DNA of 58,954 nucleotides from Oscillospiraceae bacterium (GTDB taxonomy: Bacteria > Bacillota > Clostridia > Oscillospirales > Ruminococcaceae): the NCBI GenBank assembly GCA_900768105.1, contig CAAGBQ010000129.1:1-58954 (forward strand), read 5' to 3'. Positions 49,159-58,461 of the stretch are shown piece after piece. Below the pieces are notes generated by a model. It had not been told where the DNA came from. It worked only from the letters and a program-made list of their open reading frames with translations, and did no database searches. Position 1 is the first letter of the stretch. Each line of letters opens with the position of its first letter. Position numbers and translations under genes: made by a program.

Positions 49159-50574
49159 TTATTTCTTGAGGGAAACAGCAGCTGCAGCAGCTACAGAAAC
49201 AACAGCAACAGCGGCTACAACGCCCATGATGGACTCTGCACCGGTATTGGGGTTCTTCTCGCCTTTGTTGTCTGCAGGAACTTTAACAACGATTGCATAC
49301 TGACCAAGGGTGGAGTTTTCGCCATCGATGGAGAGTTTAACAGTGTCGTTAAGGTCAACATCTTTGTAGTCAACTTTGAACTCGCTGAGGACTTTGCCGT
49401 CTTTGAGAACATAGAAGCTTACGATATCCTGCTCTTCAAGTTTTTTGCCGAAGTACTCACGGAGCTCGAAGTAGGTCCAGCCAAGGTCGAAGTTTACAGT
49501 GAATTTGGAGTTGACAACCTGGTTGCCATAGAAACCGAATTCAACTTTTCTGTTTTCGCCGTTAACAGCTTCGATATCAGTGGCTTTCTTATCAGTGGCT
49601 TTCTCATAATACTCGAAGTTTACACCCTTCTGGCCGGCAGCTACGCTGTAAATGGTAACAGAAGATTTGGTTGCAACTCTCTTGTTCTGGCCAAGGATGT
49701 TGGCAAGGTTGAGGTTTACGGTGATGTCTTTGCCTTCGATTGCACGGAAAGCAGTGGTGGAAACAACTCTCGGTCCACCGATAACGCTGGTGTTAGGAGT
49801 GCCGTAACCGTTCTTGTAGGTCTCATAGTCGGAGTAGCCGGTTGCACCTGCATCATAAAGCTCAAGAGCATATTTGTACTGTGCAGCGGATTTTACATAC
49901 TCATAACCAAAGATGGTAACATCGTTAACAACATGGAGAGTAGCAACAAAGGTCTTGTTGTTAGCATCAACAGCAGTGAGCTTTACATTGGCTTCGGTGA
50001 AGGAAGCGCTGTAGTTAGCGGCAAGAGTGAGCTTAAGGATCTTAACGCTGTTCTCGCTCTTTACATAGAACTGAGTGGTCTTGTTGTATTTGTTGAGAGC
50101 AGTAACTACATATTTGATCCACTCATATCTGGTCATGGAAGCTTCTTTGGAAGGATCGATGACTGCATCGTCGCCGGTAAGAGCCCAGATCTCGTCAATG
50201 TATTTCTGGCAATCTTCTTTGTCTTTTCTTGCAACATTGTAATAAACATTGTCAATGGCATCCATCTTTTCAGGATTGTAGTCCATAAGCTCTGCTTTTA
50301 CAGTGTCGTTATTGCTTGCAACAGTGAGAGATTTGTAGTTGTCGACATTGATTGCAAGATATGCAACGCCGCCGTGAGGAGCTTCGGTGAAATATTCGCC
50401 GTTTGCATCCGGAGTAAGGTTGATGATGCCGTCGCCGGTGAAATGAATCTTGTCATCAGTGGAAGTAGCAGGTGCTTCAACGAGCTTAAGACCGCCGAGT
50501 TCGAGGGCCATAGCGGAAACACCAAGGCTGAGAACCATCATGAGAGCAAGAACAAGAGCAATAATCTTTTTCAT
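49159..50574 (-). CDS. Secreted, sortase-anchored surface protein of unknown fold
   Basis: 471 residues, ATG with AAAGGAG. Signal peptide at 1-22 (ends SAMA). C-terminal sorting signal: NPNTG, a hydrophobic stretch, then KK. Between them is an Ala/Lys/Val/Asp-rich, beta-type region with no recognised domain; KATDKKATD is a small direct repeat. Codon use is strongly biased (AAC, GGT, GCA, TCA-poor), a sign of high expression, and the promoter is near consensus. No sortase gene lies nearby. Confidence 0.8.
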   Translation of the reverse strand: MKKIIALVLALMMVLSLGVSAMALELGGLKLVEAPATSTDDKIHFTGDGIINLTPDANGEYFTEAPHGGVAYLAINVDNYKSLTVASNNDTVKAELMDYNPEKMDAIDNVYYNVARKDKEDCQKYIDEIWALTGDDAVIDPSKEASMTRYEWIKYVVTALNKYNKTTQFYVKSENSVKILKLTLAANYSASFTEANVKLTAVDANNKTFVATLHVVNDVTIFGYEYVKSAAQYKYALELYDAGATGYSDYETYKNGYGTPNTSVIGGPRVVSTTAFRAIEGKDITVNLNLANILGQNKRVATKSSVTIYSVAAGQKGVNFEYYEKATDKKATDIEAVNGENRKVEFGFYGNQVVNSKFTVNFDLGWTYFELREYFGKKLEEQDIVSFYVLKDGKVLSEFKVDYKDVDLNDTVKLSIDGENSTLGQYAIVVKVPADNKGEKNPNTGAESIMGVVAAVAVVSVAAAAAVSLKK

Positions 50575-50753
50575 GTTAGTTTTCTCCTTTATAGAGTTAA
50601 ATTTTTGAGCAATATCAGAATACCCGCCCTCTCCTGTTGGGCAATTCCAATCGGTTTACTTGCGGCGATAAATGTTCTTTGCCGCAAAGGCAGAAGAGTT
50701 TTTCCTGCGGCTGTAAATCTTTTTAACCGATTTGTAACATTTATCTTGACCAT

Positions 50754-50782
50754 AATATACCACGCTCCACCTGCTTTGTCAA
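50754..50782 (-). promoter_or_regulatory. Promoter of the surface-protein gene
   Basis: Minus strand TTGACA, 17-base spacer, TATATT. It gives a leader of about 170 bases with no obvious frame or terminator. Confidence 0.85.
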
Positions 50783-50826
50783 TAGGTTTTTCAGAAAATA
50801 TTTCATTTTGTAATAACTTTTTTTAC

Positions 50827-50860
50827 GGAAATGATACTTTTATAAGGAAGTGATACTTTT
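50827..50860 (+). repeat. Direct repeat ahead of the XRE gene
   Basis: GGAA(A/G)TGATACTTTT occurs twice, 19 bases apart, the second copy containing the ribosome site and the first bases of the TTG start. It could bind the regulator itself. Confidence 0.5.
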
Positions 50861-51110
50861 GCCATATTACGATGAAGGCGCCGCGCGCACAAAAATGCGC
50901 GAAGTCGGCTTTATGATTGCATATTACAGGCGGCAAAAAGGGCTTTCTCAAGCCAAACTTGCCGAAGCCGCCGGCATAAGCCGGCAGCACCTTGCCGCCG
51001 TGGAAGCGGCAAATATGCAGCGACCCTTTTCGGTTGAATTTTTAATAAAAATTGCGGATGTTCTGGAGGTTTCTCCTGCACAGTTCTTTGAATTTCATCA
51101 GAAATCGTAA
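50859..51110 (+). CDS. Small XRE-family regulator
   Basis: 83 residues from the TTG at 50859, set by AAGGA 10 bases upstream. A single Cro/C1 domain (LSQAKLAEAAGISRQHLAAVE) with a short tail. No partner gene is evident; the cyclophilin gene downstream has its own promoter. It diverges from the surface-protein gene, whose promoter lies about 80 bases away, so it could control that gene. Confidence 0.8.
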   Translation: MPYYDEGAARTKMREVGFMIAYYRRQKGLSQAKLAEAAGISRQHLAAVEAANMQRPFSVEFLIKIADVLEVSPAQFFEFHQKS

Positions 51111-51207
51111 CAATTATTACAATTTGGTTACAGGATGCTTTACATTTTTGTATCCGCCGCACCGCGCGAAGCGCCATCGGCAAAAAGCAGATTTAACAAA
51201 TTCTCTA

Positions 51208-51236
51208 TTTACTTTAGCGCGTAAAAATAGTATTAT
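51208..51236 (+). promoter_or_regulatory. Cyclophilin promoter
   Basis: TTTACT, 17-base spacer, TATTAT. Confidence 0.55.
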
Positions 51237-51270
51237 ACTATTATATTAAAGTAACGGAGGATTTTTTGTT

Positions 51271-51741
51271 ATGATTAAAATTGATGTTAAAGGCTTTGGC
51301 ACCATTATGGTCGAGCTTGATAAAGAAGCCGCACCCAAAACCGTTGAAAACTTTGAAAAACTTGTTTCCGAAGGATTTTATGACGGTCTTACCTTCCACC
51401 GCATCATTAAAGGCTTTATGATTCAGGGCGGCGACCCCTTGGGCAACGGAACCGGCGATTCCAAGGTTAAAATCCCCGGCGAATTCAAATCCAACGGCTG
51501 GGATAACCCTATCAGCCACAAGCGCGGCGTTATCTCCATGGCAAGAGCGCAGAACCCCAACTCCGCTTCCTGCCAGTTCTTTATTGTTCACGAGGACAGC
51601 GAATTCCTTGACGGCGACTATGCCGCTTTCGGCCATGTAACCGACGGTATGGATGTTGTTGACGCTATCGCTTCCGTAGATACCTACCCCAATGATATGC
51701 CCAGCAAAAAAGTTGTCATCAAAAAAATATCCATTGTATAA
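51271..51741 (+). CDS. Cyclophilin-type peptidyl-prolyl isomerase
   Basis: 156 residues, ATG with CGGAGG. Cyclophilin blocks: FHRIIKGFMIQGGDP, SMARAQNPNSASCQFFI, FLDGDYAAFGHV. No signal peptide, so cytoplasmic. It is probably transcribed with the next membrane-protein gene, which begins three bases after its stop. Confidence 0.95.
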   Translation: MIKIDVKGFGTIMVELDKEAAPKTVENFEKLVSEGFYDGLTFHRIIKGFMIQGGDPLGNGTGDSKVKIPGEFKSNGWDNPISHKRGVISMARAQNPNSASCQFFIVHEDSEFLDGDYAAFGHVTDGMDVVDAIASVDTYPNDMPSKKVVIKKISIV

Positions 51742-51744
51742 TTG

Positions 51745-52179
51745 ATGAAAAAGCTTAATTTAAAAGCCACCGGCGAAGCTGCGGCGATTCTTTTCGGCTT
51801 TTTTGCCGTGCTCATCGCCGTAAGCTGCGCCTTGCAGTCCGGCACCGCGGACGCCGTGCGCGTTGTAATATACGAATGGGGCGCTTTTCCTCTGCTTTGT
51901 GCAATCGTGGGCGGCGTTGTTGCCCAAAAAAGCGGTTTTTTGCCGCTTTACGGCCTTTGCTGCGGTGCAATTTTTGTGCCGTTTATGTATTCGTTTTATG
52001 CCGAACAAAACTGGTATGTTGTTCTGATGTATGTTATTTTCGGCTATGCGGGTGACACAATGGGCTGGCTGCTTTTCCGCAGGGAGGTTCGCAGAATCGA
52101 GGAGGGCCGTCCGGTGCAAAAGCGCAAGCCGCTTTTGCTGAAGCTTTTTGACCGCCACCACATTGACCAATACAAATAG
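51745..52179 (+). CDS. Membrane protein of unknown function
   Basis: 144 residues from the ATG at 51745. Four membrane helices (about 12-30, 42-62, 65-85, 90-108) and a basic tail (RRIEEGRPVQKRKPLLLKLF). There is no clear ribosome site, so translation probably couples to the cyclophilin stop. No family recognised. Confidence 0.65.
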   Translation: MKKLNLKATGEAAAILFGFFAVLIAVSCALQSGTADAVRVVIYEWGAFPLLCAIVGGVVAQKSGFLPLYGLCCGAIFVPFMYSFYAEQNWYVVLMYVIFGYAGDTMGWLLFRREVRRIEEGRPVQKRKPLLLKLFDRHHIDQYK

Positions 52180-52215
52180 TATATCCTGTCGAAAGATATA
52201 CCAAGAGGACAAAAA

Positions 52216-52695
52216 ATGAAGCTTTGTGTAAAACAACAGATATTTTCTTTTCTTTGTGACCGTTTTTATGTTACGGACGAAAACGGCGAACAGGTTTACT
52301 ACATAGAAAGTGAAGTTCTTACTTTCCTCAAAAAGTTTCATATCTATGACATAAGCGGCGAAGAGGTGGGATATATCGAACAGCGGTTCAATCCGTTTTT
52401 CCCACGGCTTGATATTTACACATTCGGCACGCTTTCCTCCACAATCCAAAAGCAGCTTACGCTTTTCCACCCCGAATACTCGGTGGAAGGTCCCGGTTGG
52501 TATGTTGAGGGCGACTTTTTAAGCCACGAGTATGAAATCACCCGCTCCGGCGAAAGCATTGCGCATATAAGCAAAGAATGGTTCACTTTCGGCGATTGTT
52601 ACACCGTTGAAGCGGAGCAGCCGCAGGATATGCTTCTTTCTCTTGCGATTATGGTAAGCATTGATTTTGTGCTTTCAAGCAGCAACAATAACTGA
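52216..52695 (+). CDS. YxjI/LURP-one-like (Tubby C-terminal fold) protein
   Basis: 159 residues, ATG with AAGAGG. Beta-rich pattern of the LURP-one family (VKQQIFSFLCDRFYVTDENGEQ, YEITRSGESIAHISKEWF). These small soluble proteins may bind lipids or act as anchors. It is in the cyclophilin unit; the terminator follows. Confidence 0.75.
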   Translation: MKLCVKQQIFSFLCDRFYVTDENGEQVYYIESEVLTFLKKFHIYDISGEEVGYIEQRFNPFFPRLDIYTFGTLSSTIQKQLTLFHPEYSVEGPGWYVEGDFLSHEYEITRSGESIAHISKEWFTFGDCYTVEAEQPQDMLLSLAIMVSIDFVLSSSNNN

Positions 52696-52713
52696 CTTTT
52701 TTATGCGGCTATC

Positions 52714-52750
52714 CGGCGCACCGTTCCTTTTCGGGCGGTGCGCCGTTTTT
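52714..52750 (+). terminator. Terminator after the YxjI-like gene
   Basis: CGGCGCACCG and CGGTGCGCCG, then TTTTTA. Confidence 0.85.
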
Positions 52751-52755
52751 ATGCG

Positions 52756-52790
52756 CCGAAAAAAGCACTTGCCAACCGGCAAGTGCTTTT
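52756..52790 (-). terminator. Terminator of the degV pair
   Basis: AAAAGCACTTGCC-N4-GGCAAGTGCTTTT, then TTTTT on the minus strand. Confidence 0.9.
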
Positions 52791-52807
52791 ACTTTACAGT
52801 GTTGTTT

Positions 52808-53668
52808 TTACTTATGCTGTCCCATATAGAAAACCGCAACGGTACCGGGACCCACATGCGCGCCGGTAACAGGCTCATAAACAACCTTCAGCAGCTCTCC
52901 GGTAAAGCCTTTTTCACGCAGACGGTCCTCAAGGCGCTGTGCTCCCTCCGGATTATCCGCATGGGCAATACCAACGGGTTCACCCTTATCAAGCGCAAGC
53001 TCGTCATACATATCCGCAAGCGCGTCCATGGATTTGTTAAATCCGCGAATTTTTCCGCAAAGGACAATTCTTCCGACCTCATCGCCGCGAAGCATCGGTT
53101 TTATATTAAGAACCGTACCCACAACTGCCGCTGCTCCGGAAATTCTTCCGCCCTTGCGCAGATAGGCAAGGTCGTCAACGGTAAAGAACTGGCACATATT
53201 TTTGCGCGAAAGCTCCAGCTTTTTAACAATTTTAAGGAACGGGTCGCCGCGCTCTATCATCTTTGCGGCGTCGATTACCAAAAGTCCCTCGCCAAGGCTT
53301 GCGGCATAGGTATCTATTGTAGCGATTTTTGCGGAAGGATATTGCTCAATAAGCTCCTCCGCCGCAAGTTTTGCGGCATTCGCCGTTCCGCTTATCCCTC
53401 CGGACATCCCCACATATATAACGGCGTCGCCTTTTTCAATCCAAGGCTCAAATGCGTCGCAAAAATCCGCCATGCTTACCATCGAGGTCTTTACCTCCGC
53501 ACCGGCGCGCATTGCTTCATAAAAAGCCCTGCCGTTAAAATCGGTATCCGCGCTGTACGGAACTTCCCTGCCGTTTACGGTATAGGAAAACGGCACGACC
53601 TCTATACCGTATTCCTTAATTATGCTTACCGGCAGGTTCGCCGAAGTATCTGTAAAAAGTTTTATCAT
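52808..53668 (-). CDS. DegV-family fatty-acid-binding protein
   Basis: 286 residues. ATG directly after the upstream stop (TAAATG), with GAGGGGAG. DegV blocks FTDTSANLP, SGGISGTANAA and RKGGRISGAAAVVG-like. DegV proteins bind fatty acids for FakA kinase. It is the downstream member of a pair. Confidence 0.92.
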   Translation of the reverse strand: MIKLFTDTSANLPVSIIKEYGIEVVPFSYTVNGREVPYSADTDFNGRAFYEAMRAGAEVKTSMVSMADFCDAFEPWIEKGDAVIYVGMSGGISGTANAAKLAAEELIEQYPSAKIATIDTYAASLGEGLLVIDAAKMIERGDPFLKIVKKLELSRKNMCQFFTVDDLAYLRKGGRISGAAAVVGTVLNIKPMLRGDEVGRIVLCGKIRGFNKSMDALADMYDELALDKGEPVGIAHADNPEGAQRLEDRLREKGFTGELLKVVYEPVTGAHVGPGTVAVFYMGQHK

Positions 53669-54556
53669 TTAAGCTCCCCTCTTTTTGCCCCAGAAGAACA
53701 GTGCAACCGTACCCGGGCCGGTGTGACTGCCGATAGTGGTGCCGACATAATTTATTTCAACCTTCCCGCAAAGCTTCAGGAAGCGTTCCTCCACAAGCTT
53801 TGCGACCTCTTCCGCAGCATCCATACATGCAGATTGAGAAATATAACATTTTCCGGAATAATCAAGACCGCCCTCGGCATTTTCCTCCATACGCTTTACA
53901 ATTTCCTGAATCACTTTGCGCTTTGTGCGGATTTTTGCACGCGGAATAAGGCGTCCCTCATTATCCATATTAAGCAGCGGGCATATTCCGAGAATTGTTC
54001 CGATTGCGCCCGCGGTTTTGGAAATGCGGCCGCCCTTTATATAGAATTTAAGGTCGGTGGAAAAGAACCAGTGGTTAAGCTCCAGCTTGTGCTCCTCCGC
54101 CCAATCGCGCACCTCGTCAATGCTCATTCCGGAATCGCGCAAATCCGCAAGCTTATCCATAAGCAAGCCATAGCCGGAGGAAGCGCCGAGCGAATCCACA
54201 ATATATATTTTGCGTTCCGGATAGCGTTCTCTTGCAATAAGCGCAGCATTCATTGCGGAATTGTAGGTTCCGGAAATTCCGGTGGAAAGGCTTATGTGAA
54301 GAATGTCCTTGCCTTCCTCAAGGAATTTTGAAAAATATTCAACATATTCGGAAACATTGACCTGGGATGTGGTGGTTTCCGCTCCTTCGTCCATTTTTTT
54401 ATAAAATTCCTCAAAAGGCATGGTTTGGCCAAGGTCATCCGGATGGTCAACTCCGTTGAGTTTATAGTGAAAACAAATATAATGAATATCCCTGTTTTCA
54501 AAATGTTCTTTTGTAAGGTCTGCGGTGGAACAGCAGCTTAAAACATAGTTTGCCAA
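53669..54556 (-). CDS. DegV-family fatty-acid-binding protein
   Basis: 295 residues from a TTG at 54556 with AAAGGAG. DegV blocks SCCSTADLT, LSTGISGTYNSAMNAA and KGGRISKTAGAIGT. Related to the next gene by duplication; the two may prefer different acyl chains. No fakA kinase gene is in the window. Confidence 0.92.
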   Translation of the reverse strand: MANYVLSCCSTADLTKEHFENRDIHYICFHYKLNGVDHPDDLGQTMPFEEFYKKMDEGAETTTSQVNVSEYVEYFSKFLEEGKDILHISLSTGISGTYNSAMNAALIARERYPERKIYIVDSLGASSGYGLLMDKLADLRDSGMSIDEVRDWAEEHKLELNHWFFSTDLKFYIKGGRISKTAGAIGTILGICPLLNMDNEGRLIPRAKIRTKRKVIQEIVKRMEENAEGGLDYSGKCYISQSACMDAAEEVAKLVEERFLKLCGKVEINYVGTTIGSHTGPGTVALFFWGKKRGA

Positions 54557-54592
54557 TGTAGTTTTCTCCTTTGCAATGTTTTCTATGCTTCT

Positions 54593-54621
54593 ATCATATC
54601 CTGCTCCGCATAAAAAGGCAA
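54593..54621 (-). promoter_or_regulatory. Promoter of the degV pair
   Basis: Minus strand TTGCCT, 17-base spacer, TATGAT. Confidence 0.7.
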
Positions 54622-54649
54622 CAAAACGGAGGTATACTCCTTTATAACA

Positions 54650-54679
54650 AAAAGTAGAGTCCGTTTTTTCGGACTCTAC
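54650..54679 (-). terminator. Terminator after the XRE-membrane gene
   Basis: GTAGAGTCCG and CGGACTCTAC, then TTTTT on the minus strand. Confidence 0.9.
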
Positions 54680-54694
54680 CCACAGTAGAATGGC

Positions 54695-55273
54695 TTATTC
54701 AAGCGGTTTTTTCACCCTAAACGCAAGGAACACGATAAGCTCCGCCGGAAAAATCAAAAGAAGAAGCTGCCACGGGTTCCACCGCAGAAAGGTTAAATAG
54801 AACATCAAAAAAATGCTTGCCACAAGGGTCGAGATTATATAATAGTTCCTTCTGCCGTCTTCCCAGACGGAATTGAATACCAAAAGGGTGATAAGCGAAA
54901 TTGGAATGGCATATATAAACACAAGCCAAAACATATGCCCAAATATCCACCCGATTATGAAGATGAAAAGCGCCAATGTCCATATTCCCGCCATGGATAT
55001 AAGAGTAATTATCTCGCTGCGATAGCGGCGCTTTTGCTTTTTGGAAACCGGCTCCCAATCGCTGTGTGACGAAAGAAGATAATCAACGCTTACGCCGAAA
55101 ATTTCCGACATATGCTTCAATACATAAGCATCCGGGACGGCCTCTGCCCTCTCCCATTTTGATACACTTTTATCCGAATAGTTCAGAAGCTCCGCAAGCT
55201 GTGCCTGGGTCATGCCCGCTTTTGTGCGAAGGCTTATTATATTGGCGGCAGTTATAAATTTAAGATCCTCCAC
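54695..55273 (-). CDS. XRE-family regulator with membrane-spanning C-terminus
   Basis: 192 residues from a GTG with AAGAGGTG. Cro/C1 helix-turn-helix (about 10-65: MTQAQLAELLNYSDKSVSKWERAEA), then a basic linker and four membrane helices (about 88-185). It may tether the DNA-binding domain to the membrane and respond to envelope state. A single-gene unit. Confidence 0.82.
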   Translation of the reverse strand: MEDLKFITAANIISLRTKAGMTQAQLAELLNYSDKSVSKWERAEAVPDAYVLKHMSEIFGVSVDYLLSSHSDWEPVSKKQKRRYRSEIITLISMAGIWTLALFIFIIGWIFGHMFWLVFIYAIPISLITLLVFNSVWEDGRRNYYIISTLVASIFLMFYLTFLRWNPWQLLLLIFPAELIVFLAFRVKKPLE

Positions 55274-55360
55274 AGCCGGCTCACCTCTTTTCTATATATA
55301 GTATTATAGACGATGTTTATGAATTTTTCCACTCAAAATACAAATTTATTTTTTCGGCAC

Positions 55361-55390
55361 AAAAATGCCTCCCCGCTTTTGGGGAGGCAT
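55361..55390 (-). terminator. Terminator after the macro-domain gene
   Basis: ATGCCTCCCC and GGGGAGGCAT, then TTTTT on the minus strand. Confidence 0.9.
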
Positions 55391-55409
55391 AGGATGCAAA
55401 GCTTTTTTA

Positions 55410-55943
55410 TCAGTCCTCGTCATCGGAAAGGCGGCCAAGGTCGCGCATAACCTTGTCATATGCGGCTTTGGTATTAAAATCAAAGCAAACTATTTTTACA
55501 TCTTCAAGGCAGGTATCCTGCTCAAGATATTCAATAATTGTATTTATTGCAATCTCCGCTGCCTTTGCAAGAGGAAAACGGTTTGCGCCGGTGGAAATGG
55601 AGGGGAACACAACAGTTCTGCAATTATACTCCACTGCAAGGTCAAGGCACTTTACATAGCACTGACGGAGCAGTTCCGCTTCGTTAGTAAGACCATTGTT
55701 CCAAACGGGACCGACGGTATGAATTATATATTTTGCGTCAAGCTTAAAACCGGGAGTGATAACTGCATCGCCGGTTTTGCAGCCGCCGATTTTGCGGCAG
55801 CAGCTGATAAGCTCTGCGCCCGCGGCGCGGTGAATTGCGCCGTCGATGCCATCGCCGCCCATAAGGCTTGTGTTTGTGGCGTTTACTATGGCGTCAACCT
55901 TCATATTTACGATATTGCCTTTAACAACGGAGAAATTTGACAT
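55410..55943 (-). CDS. Macro-domain protein (ADP-ribose processing)
   Basis: 177 residues, ATG with GAAAGGAA. The macro-domain blocks are complete: GNIVNMKVDAIVNATNTSLMGG, GGCKTGDAVIT, HTVGPVW and PSISTGANRFPLAKAAEIA. Such proteins hydrolyse O-acetyl-ADP-ribose or bind ADP-ribose. It is followed by its terminator. Confidence 0.93.
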   Translation of the reverse strand: MSNFSVVKGNIVNMKVDAIVNATNTSLMGGDGIDGAIHRAAGAELISCCRKIGGCKTGDAVITPGFKLDAKYIIHTVGPVWNNGLTNEAELLRQCYVKCLDLAVEYNCRTVVFPSISTGANRFPLAKAAEIAINTIIEYLEQDTCLEDVKIVCFDFNTKAAYDKVMRDLGRLSDDED

Positions 55944-55961
55944 TGCTGTTCTTTCCTTTCT

Positions 55962-56342
55962 TTAGTTAAAATCGCCGTCAAAATCCGAGGGGTCAGCATC
56001 CGCGCTGATATTCAGCGTATTTATCGTCCTGCGCTTCATACGCTGATCTTCTGAATTTTCAATGATAAAATCTTTTATCTTGCGGGCGTTTTTTATATTT
56101 TTCATCACAAGCTGGGGATGAGTAACATCGCTTGTTTTGCAAACAACAGTACCAAGCCCCGCCATTCTTTGAAACAGGCTTGTGGAAAGCACCGTATCCT
56201 GCACTTTGTACATGTAGCAGTTGTTTTCCTCCTGGTTCAAAAAGCCGATGTTAATAATTATCTGTTCTTCCGTTACAGTATATTTGGTAAATGTAAACGG
56301 AAGACCGAAAAGAAGCCAACGCTTTCTTTCTTGATAGGTCAT
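55962..56342 (-). CDS. PH-like domain protein
   Basis: 126 residues from the ATG at 56342 (AGGGTGAG upstream); a GTG four codons earlier sits on the ribosome site. Bacterial PH-like fold (FTFTKYTVTEEQIIINIGFLNQEENNCYMYKVQDT), with a highly acidic tail. Function unknown. It lies 18 bases upstream of the macro gene and is probably transcribed with it. Confidence 0.75.
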   Translation of the reverse strand: MTYQERKRWLLFGLPFTFTKYTVTEEQIIINIGFLNQEENNCYMYKVQDTVLSTSLFQRMAGLGTVVCKTSDVTHPQLVMKNIKNARKIKDFIIENSEDQRMKRRTINTLNISADADPSDFDGDFN

Positions 56343-56406
56343 ATAAAAACTCACCCTTTCCGTTATATTATATCATCTTTGCGGGAAATATCAAGGCTTT
56401 TTGCGC

Positions 56407-58461
56407 TTATATAAAGAGTTTTGCCGTCATATTTATCAAAAAACAGAGCAAAAGACCGGTTAAAAGCGGAACTGCTATTGAAAGCAGGGTCCATTTTATG
56501 CTTTTTGTTTCTTTCCAAACGGTAAGTATTGTTGTGGCGCAGGGCCAATGGAAAAGAATGAATATAAGGGTGCAAAGGGCATTTACCACTCCAAAGCCGT
56601 TTGCCGAAAAAAGTGCCGCCGTTTTTTCAAGGGAGCCTATCTCCGCCAAAGCGCCGCCGGAATAGCCCATTGCCATTATGGGCAGCGCAATTTCATTTGC
56701 CGGAAGGGCAAGTATAAACCCGCAAAGCACATTTCCATCCATTCCGAAAAGTCTTGCAAACGGGTCGATGGCGGCCGAGGCCGCTTTGAGCACGGTTTCT
56801 CCGCCCACCGTTACATTTGAGCACGCCCAAATAATTATTCCCGCCGGAAGCGCAACCGCCACTGCCCTTCCAAGCACCACAAGGGTCCTTTCAAGCACGG
56901 AATGCAGGATGACCTTACCTATCCTCGGTATTCTGTACGGCGGAAGCTCCAGCGTAAAGCTTGCCGGAACGCCCTTGAGCACCGTTTTTGAAAGCACGCG
57001 CGAAACAAGCAGCGTAATGAGCACGGAAAATACTATTGCCGCTGTCATAACCGCCGCGCTTATCAGCGAAGAAAAGCGCCCGCCCACCGTCAAGAACATC
57101 GAAGCAATGGCAATCATCGCCGGAAAACGGCCGTTGCACGGCATAAAGCTGTTAGTGATTATGGCAATCAGCCTTTCCCGCGGCGAATCTATAATTCGAG
57201 CACCGGTTACGCCCACAGCCCCACAGCCAAGCCCCATACACATAGTAAGCGCCTGTTTTCCGCAGGCCCCCGCAGATTTAAAGCCCCTGTCAAGATTGAA
57301 TGCCACCCGCGGAAGATAGCCTAAATCCTCCAGCAAGGTAAACAGCGGAAAGAAAATCGCCATTGGCGGAAGCATTACGGAAACGACCCAGCTTAATACC
57401 CGCCATATTCCGTTTATCAGCACATCTGTGAGCACCGGCGGTGCATTTATTGCGGCAAGCCCTTTGCAAAGCCATTCTTCCGCTATGGCAAAGCCTGCGG
57501 AAAGCCACATTGACGGATAGTTTGCGCCTGAAACGGTAATCCAAAATATGCCTGCCAGCAAAAGCAGCATTACAGGTATACCCCATATTTTGCCCGTGAG
57601 CACGGAATCTATCTTTCCGTCGCGCAGAACCGCCTTTTGCGTGCTCACATCCACTGCCGAAAGGCAGATTTCTTCTGCGCGGAGCACGGCACAGGCCGCA
57701 AGCTTATCAGAAACATTCTTTTTGGTTATGCCGCCGTCGCGCATTATCCTGTTTGCGCCGCCTATTGCTCCGGTAAGTTCCGGATCCGCAGAGATTTCTC
57801 CAAAGCGCTTTTCAAAGGCGGCAACAAAGCCGTGCTCATTTTCAAGAAGCTTGAGCACAGGAAATATGCTTGTTATTCCGCATTTTTTCCGCAACACCGG
57901 CGCAAGGCTTTCCGCCGCTCTCTCGATTGCTTTTGGATAGCGCACCGGCACAAAAACCGTATGCAGTCTCCCCTCCGCAAGCTTTACCATTTCCTCCTCC
58001 AACTCATCAAGTCCTTCGTACCGCGCGGCAGAAATTCCTATTGCGGGTATTCCAGTTTCCGCCGAAAGGGCTTCAAGGTCAATTTTTATTCCACGGTGGC
58101 GCGCTTCGTCCATCATATTTACGCAAAGCAATGTTTTCGGGATTATCTGTGCAACCTGTATTGCAAAAATCAGGTTGCGTTCCAAACAGCAGGCGTCGCA
58201 CACCACCACTGCCGCATCCGGATGCCCAAAGCAAAGAAAGTCGCGGGCGACCTCCTCCTCTGCGGAATCTGCCGTAAGCGAATACGCCCCGGGAAGGTCC
58301 ACAAGGCGAACTTCCTTTTTTCCTTGGCGAAAACGCCCCTCCGCAATTCCTACGGTTTTTCCGCTCCAGTTGCCGGTGTGCTGGTGCAGTCCGGTAAGAG
58401 CGTTAAACACGGTGCTTTTGCCTACATTCGGGTTGCCCGCAAGGGCAATCACCGGCGTCAT
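56407..58461 (-). CDS. feoB: Ferrous iron transporter FeoB
   Basis: 684 residues from the ATG at 58461 with GTGGAGGCGG. N-terminal GTPase with G1 GNPNVGKS (9-16), G3 DLPG (55-58), G4 NMMD (115-118), a helical spacer, then about nine membrane helices with the Gate blocks. It imports Fe2+. It overlaps feoA by ATGA. At least nine TGAGCAC/GTGCTCA motifs lie in 1.1 kb of this gene. Confidence 0.95.
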   Translation of the reverse strand: MTPVIALAGNPNVGKSTVFNALTGLHQHTGNWSGKTVGIAEGRFRQGKKEVRLVDLPGAYSLTADSAEEEVARDFLCFGHPDAAVVVCDACCLERNLIFAIQVAQIIPKTLLCVNMMDEARHRGIKIDLEALSAETGIPAIGISAARYEGLDELEEEMVKLAEGRLHTVFVPVRYPKAIERAAESLAPVLRKKCGITSIFPVLKLLENEHGFVAAFEKRFGEISADPELTGAIGGANRIMRDGGITKKNVSDKLAACAVLRAEEICLSAVDVSTQKAVLRDGKIDSVLTGKIWGIPVMLLLLAGIFWITVSGANYPSMWLSAGFAIAEEWLCKGLAAINAPPVLTDVLINGIWRVLSWVVSVMLPPMAIFFPLFTLLEDLGYLPRVAFNLDRGFKSAGACGKQALTMCMGLGCGAVGVTGARIIDSPRERLIAIITNSFMPCNGRFPAMIAIASMFLTVGGRFSSLISAAVMTAAIVFSVLITLLVSRVLSKTVLKGVPASFTLELPPYRIPRIGKVILHSVLERTLVVLGRAVAVALPAGIIIWACSNVTVGGETVLKAASAAIDPFARLFGMDGNVLCGFILALPANEIALPIMAMGYSGGALAEIGSLEKTAALFSANGFGVVNALCTLIFILFHWPCATTILTVWKETKSIKWTLLSIAVPLLTGLLLCFLINMTAKLFI

